A stretch of 64,000 nt of DNA from Terriglobia bacterium (GTDB lineage Bacteria > Acidobacteriota > Vicinamibacteria > Vicinamibacterales > CAVVIG01). The stretch covers positions 16,961 through 80,960 of the forward strand of contig JAIQFX010000059.1 in NCBI GenBank assembly GCA_020073005.1. Reading direction: 5' to 3'. The position numbers and the translations under genes are program-made. Below are positions 60,776 to 64,000 of the stretch, piece after piece (within the stretch, counting starts at the first letter, position 1; every line of letters begins with the position of its first letter). The notes below the pieces were generated by a model. The model did not search any database. It was not told the origin of the DNA and saw nothing but the letters and a program-made list of their open reading frames with translations.

Positions 60776-62518
60776 GATTCCCGTGATTCGCGCTCCGCCG
60801 GTCTGGCGCACGAACGTGGTCATCGGCGACGGGTTGTTGAAATCATCGGGATACGGAATCAGCGCCGAGCCGTCGAGCCACAGGCCCTGCGCGAAGTACT
60901 CGGCGAGATTGCGCGTGCCGCTCGGGCACGCCGTGCCGTTGACGCAGATCGCGCCGGCGTGCATCACCGCCGTCGCGGCGGCCTGCGAGAAGGTCGGCAC
61001 GTTCGCGAACGCGTTCTGCGTCTGCGCGAACAGCACCTGCCAGCGCGCGCCGGCGTCGAGGTTGCTCGACGCGGACGTGCCCCACCAGGCGATGTTCACC
61101 TTGCCGGCGTCGCCGGCCTGCACCCACGGCGCCAGCGACGTCTTCGTCGCCGCGCCGTTGCTGACGCGCACCGGCGGCGTCCACGTCGCGCCGCCGTCGG
61201 CCGAGCTCGTCAGGAAGATGTTGCGGCCGTCGGAGTACGCGACGTGCAGATTGCCGCCGCGATCGATGCCGAGCGACGGGAAGACGTTGCCGAGCGACGT
61301 GCCCGAGGCGGCCTGCAGGATCAGCTTGAGGATGAACGTCCGTCCGCCGTCGGTCGACCGCGCGAGGTACAGCTGGTTCTCCTGCGCGCCGACGAACGCG
61401 TTGTAGACGGTGCCCGTGTTCGGATCGACTTCGATGTTGCCCTGCAGCCCCGGCTGGACGCCGAACTCGGGCGTCGTCACTTCGACGATTTGCGGGAACG
61501 TGACGCCGCCGTCGAACGACTTCGCGACGAAGATGCTCTCCGTGTTCGCGAGCAGCACGCCGAGCTGCTTGTACGTCAGGTACAGCTCGCCCGCGCCGTG
61601 CGCGGCGATCCACTGGCGATCGGTGAGCGGCGCGTCGGTCGAGAACGGATTGGCCGTCCACGTCGCGCCCCCGTTGGACGAGCTCGCCTGCGTCGCCGAT
61701 CCGAGCCACAGCGACGTGACGTACACGTTGCCGGACGATCCGGCCGCGAGATCCTCGTCGCCGCCGCCCGCGCCGCCTCCGCGCGCGATCGCGGATGCCG
61801 CCTGCGCGCCGTCCGGCTGTCCGAGATACGCGAACGTCTGTCCGCCGTCCATCGACTTCCACGCGTCGGTGCCGGCCGGAATGCCCTGAATCGATGCGAC
61901 GTAGATGTTGCCGAGCGGATCGGTGACGGCGCGCGGCTCGACGCCCTGCTGCGTGAAGAGCAGATCGGCCGGACCCGGCAGCGCCTGCGGCGCGCTGAAC
62001 GTGAAGTCGCCGTTGCGGTACCGCGCGCGGCCGGTCGTCGTGGTCGGCTCCGGCCCGAGCGTCGCGCTTCCGGTGTAGCTCGCGTTGACGGCCGCGAACG
62101 CGACGACCTGCACGCGGTACGTGCCCGACGGCAGCGCGCCCGCGTCCGCGTCTTCGAACGTCGTTCCGCCCTGCGCGGACGAGGCGACCAGCGCGCCGCT
62201 CGAATCGTAGACGTACAGATCGAAGTCGTTCGTGCTGGCCGCCCACGCGATCCGGACGCGCACTGCGTACGTCGGATTCGACGCGTAGAACGTGGACGGC
62301 ACGTTCACCGTCAGCATGAAGCTGTCGCACGTCAGCGTCGTGCACGCGGACGGATCGGCCGTGACGCCGGTGTAGGGGCCGCCGGCCCATGCGATTGAGG
62401 ACGTTTGACCGGCCGGCGGCGCCGTCAGCGTGCCGCTCGACGCAACGGCGGCCGCCAGATAGAGCGCGCTGCCGAGAACTCCTGCGACGACTGCCTGGAG
62501 CAGATACCTCGATCGCAT
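60767..62518 (-). CDS. Secreted BNR/Asp-box sialidase-like propeller protein
   Basis: 583 residues. Signal peptide (LLQAVVAGVLGSALYLAAAV), then a pre-peptidase-like beta domain (about 45-155; ASTNDFDLYVYDSSGALV), then at least five Asp-box repeats: SMDGGQTF, SSNGGATW, SFDGGVTF, STDGGRTF, SADGGATW. No sialidase Arg triad was confirmed, so activity on sialic acids should not be assumed. It sits between two propeller paralogues. Ribosome site AGGAGGTG. Confidence 0.82.
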   Translation of the reverse strand: MRSRYLLQAVVAGVLGSALYLAAAVASSGTLTAPPAGQTSSIAWAGGPYTGVTADPSACTTLTCDSFMLTVNVPSTFYASNPTYAVRVRIAWAASTNDFDLYVYDSSGALVASSAQGGTTFEDADAGALPSGTYRVQVVAFAAVNASYTGSATLGPEPTTTTGRARYRNGDFTFSAPQALPGPADLLFTQQGVEPRAVTDPLGNIYVASIQGIPAGTDAWKSMDGGQTFAYLGQPDGAQAASAIARGGGAGGGDEDLAAGSSGNVYVTSLWLGSATQASSSNGGATWTANPFSTDAPLTDRQWIAAHGAGELYLTYKQLGVLLANTESIFVAKSFDGGVTFPQIVEVTTPEFGVQPGLQGNIEVDPNTGTVYNAFVGAQENQLYLARSTDGGRTFILKLILQAASGTSLGNVFPSLGIDRGGNLHVAYSDGRNIFLTSSADGGATWTPPVRVSNGAATKTSLAPWVQAGDAGKVNIAWWGTSASSNLDAGARWQVLFAQTQNAFANVPTFSQAAATAVMHAGAICVNGTACPSGTRNLAEYFAQGLWLDGSALIPYPDDFNNPSPMTTFVRQTGGARITGIKN

Positions 62519-62554
62519 GCGTCCACCTCCTGAATCGATCCGCGCGCGTTGCGT

Positions 62555-63451
62555 TTACGGACTGACTTTCACGTCGACCGCGGTGTACACGGGCGCGCCC
62601 GTGCTGAAGCTCTCGGTCCGCGCGCCGGTCGTGAGGTTGAAGCGGTGCACGTTGGACGTGTAGTAGTTGACCGCCCAGAACGTGCCGTCACCGACGAGGT
62701 CCAGGCCCGCCCAGTACTCGGGCTCGAACGAGACGCTGTAGGTCTGGACGACGATGCCGGCGACGTTCAGGCGCGAGACGACCGCGCCGCTCGACACGAG
62801 CACGCCGCCGTCGGCGAGCACGGCGAGCCCGTGCGTTTCACCGCCGGGCAGGCCGACGACGTTGAAGCGGGGCAGCTGCGTCTGCGTGCACGCGTTGTAG
62901 CGCAGGATGTCCGGCCCCCACGACGTGTAGAAGATCGTGCAGTCGTCGGGCGCGAGATCGATCCAGAACGATCCGCGGTTCTCCTGCGCCACGGTGTACG
63001 AGGTCGGCGGCTGGCCCAGCGTGAATTTCAGGATGTCGCCCGTGCAGTCGGCCTGGCCGACGTAGGCGTGGCCCGCGGCGTCGAAGTCGATCGCGTGCGG
63101 ATTGCAGTCGTAGCCGCTGCCGACGGAGCCCAGCGACCGGCCGTGCACGTCGAACTTCTCGATCGTGTTGCCGAGCGCGCAGTTGCCGTCGACGCACCAG
63201 TGACTGACGTACAGGTTGCCGGACGCGTCGAAGCGCATGCCTTCGGCGTTGCCCGGCACCGTGCCCTTGAGCACGGTGTAGAGAGAACCGTCGGCTCTGT
63301 GCCATTGGACCGACCCGTCCTGAAACGACACGACGACGTCGCCGCGTGAGAACGATCGAAGCTTGGCGGCGCGCGGCTGAGCGACAGCGAGCGCGACGCC
63401 GATGGCCGCGGCGCCAATGGAGGCGAGCGCGGCTGCGGGTCGTGATGACAT
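62555..63451 (-). CDS. Secreted NHL-like beta-propeller protein (paralogue)
   Basis: 298 residues. Signal peptide (ASIGAAAIGVALAVAQPRA), then blocks nearly the same as in 59798-60736: NLYVSHWCVDGNCALGNTIE, GHAYVGQADCTGDILKF, FYTSWGPDILRYNACTQTQ and EYWAGLDLVGDGTFWAVNYY. The leader has CTCGT and ACGAG arms around a short loop, the 3' arm containing the GAGGAG ribosome site, so translation may be hairpin controlled. The gap 63452-63593 shows nothing else recognisable. Confidence 0.82.
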   Translation of the reverse strand: MSSRPAAALASIGAAAIGVALAVAQPRAAKLRSFSRGDVVVSFQDGSVQWHRADGSLYTVLKGTVPGNAEGMRFDASGNLYVSHWCVDGNCALGNTIEKFDVHGRSLGSVGSGYDCNPHAIDFDAAGHAYVGQADCTGDILKFTLGQPPTSYTVAQENRGSFWIDLAPDDCTIFYTSWGPDILRYNACTQTQLPRFNVVGLPGGETHGLAVLADGGVLVSSGAVVSRLNVAGIVVQTYSVSFEPEYWAGLDLVGDGTFWAVNYYTSNVHRFNLTTGARTESFSTGAPVYTAVDVKVSP

Positions 63452-63593
63452 GGGCTCCTCGTCTTTCGGGTGAAACGAGTGGCGCCGGGAAAACCATGAA
63501 AGGTGCCAGGAGGGCGTGCCGCCGTTTATCGGGATCGGCGCGCAGGCCCGTCCTGGCGTTCGGTCCTCAGGGGGAGAGTGCGGACCGACTGAG

Positions 63594-64000
63594 TCAAGAA
63601 AAGGAGTCAGCCTCCTCTTCTAGAAGCCGAGCCCCGAGTCGTCGCCGCCGCAGACGACGTAATCGAGCGGCGGGAGGGCCGAGCTCGCGCGTCGTCACGA
63701 GGTACTTGACGACGCCGTTCTGCATCAGCTTGATGCCGAAGCGATCGTTCGCGCCGGGCTCGCCGTTGTCCTGCGTGCGGACGCGGAACTTCACGTCACC
63801 CCACATGTTGGTGCTCGCCGTGCCGCAGATGTCGCGGAACGTCGAACCGGACGGAATGGGGTCGAAGTAGCCGTCGATGCTGGTGCTGTGCACGTGCAGG
63901 CCGGGCGGCCCGTAGTTGTGGTCGATGTAGTTGACGTCGCCGAAGAACCCCTCATGCTTGCACCCGCCGACGATGCCGAAGTTGGCCTGGTCGCCGCCTT
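63594..64000 (-). CDS. Post-COAP-1-like secreted protein, C-terminal part (runs off the right edge)
   Basis: The visible frame reads GGDQANFGIVGGCKHEGFFG, NYIDHNYGPPGLHVHSTSI, DICGTASTNMWGDVKFRV, DNGEPGANDRFGIKLMQNG, the same order as in the 56070-56669 protein. The expected C-terminal GGNIQIH block is absent: after YLVTTRELG the frame becomes Arg/Leu-rich, whereas another frame gives LPPLDYVVCGGDDSGLGF with a stop at 63620. A frameshift near 63690 is therefore likely. The N-terminus is beyond the window. Confidence 0.65.
   Translation of the reverse strand, partial: GGDQANFGIVGGCKHEGFFGDVNYIDHNYGPPGLHVHSTSIDGYFDPIPSGSTFRDICGTASTNMWGDVKFRVRTQDNGEPGANDRFGIKLMQNGVVKYLVTTRELGPPAARLRRLRRRRLGARLLEEEADSFS

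Noticed and set aside
1..64000. CRISPR arrays, tRNA or rRNA genes, insertion sequences
   Set aside because: No regularly spaced repeat array, cloverleaf, rRNA signature or transposase was recognised; the tandem repeats present are short simple repeats or protein-domain repeats.

Overview
The window is a high-GC (roughly two-thirds G+C by eye) bacterial segment. The gene mix suggests an Acidobacteriota member, probably of the Vicinamibacteria type: a BlaI/M56 pair, stressosome genes, carboxypeptidase-regulatory-like domains, many secreted repeat proteins and a very large exopolysaccharide locus. The taxonomic call is inference; no rRNA or tRNA gene was seen.

Layout. 1-5400: the 5' end of an ABC-F ATPase gene, a secreted triple-RidA protein, a BlaI repressor with its M56 antirepressor-type metalloprotease, and a sensor kinase whose response regulator has lost its receiver domain and abuts the tail of an FtsX/MacB-type permease. 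5439-7736: a MASE1-GAF-PAS-GGDEF diguanylate cyclase. 8008-11747 (+): a stressosome-type module (rsbR, rsbS, rsbT, rsbX) running into a NarX-type kinase with an RsbU-like N-terminus and a NarL-type regulator; rsbR and rsbX each carry an internal deletion with frameshift. 11748-15684 (+): a sigma-54-type promoter with hairpin leader drives a 1227-residue secreted beta-helix protein ending in three copies of a Cys-containing module (signature GCxGCxDAG).

From 15687 to the right edge everything is on the minus strand: about 48 kb of exopolysaccharide and envelope genes, many overlapping by 1-4 bases. Read in the direction of transcription (right to left) it holds: secreted beta-propeller, BNR-repeat and post-COAP-type proteins; a UDP-type nucleotide-sugar dehydrogenase, acyltransferases, a polysaccharide deacetylase, a flippase and an asparagine-synthase-like amidotransferase; secreted proteins with five more copies of the GCxGC module; a GT4 and a heparinase/alginate-lyase-like enzyme; then, from 40802 leftward, one apparently continuous ~24 kb gene train: receiver-PilZ protein, PilT-like ATPase, IMDH-like protein, AsnB, GT4, AlgD-like GDP-mannose dehydrogenase, a beta-helix/GT2 fusion, acetyltransferase, PilZ protein, and a block of sugar-phosphate cyclase, ROK kinase, GH4 enzyme, Gfo/Idh/MocA oxidoreductase, DegT aminotransferase, nucleotidyltransferase, GT4 and two NAD epimerases.

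The most interesting system is that block (18488-27901). Its cyclase carries motifs of the 2-epi-5-epi-valiolone synthase branch, and cyclase, ROK kinase, nucleotidyltransferase, aminotransferase and glycosyltransferase are the enzyme types used to build C7-(amino)cyclitols in acarbose/validamycin-type pathways. Here they sit inside an exopolysaccharide operon with uronate-forming dehydrogenases, a beta-helix-tethered synthase and two PilZ (c-di-GMP) proteins, so the product may be a cyclitol-decorated surface polysaccharide. This is inference from motifs and gene order.

Caution: at least four loci (response regulator/permease, rsbR, rsbX, one GCxGC protein) look like deletion scars. Either the lineage is losing DNA or the assembly has collapsed short segments, and the beta-helix/GT2 fusion must be read with that in mind. 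No stretch longer than 300 bases lacks a gene; the longest gaps (76-275, 7737-8007, 11748-12000) are described under promoters and repeats.
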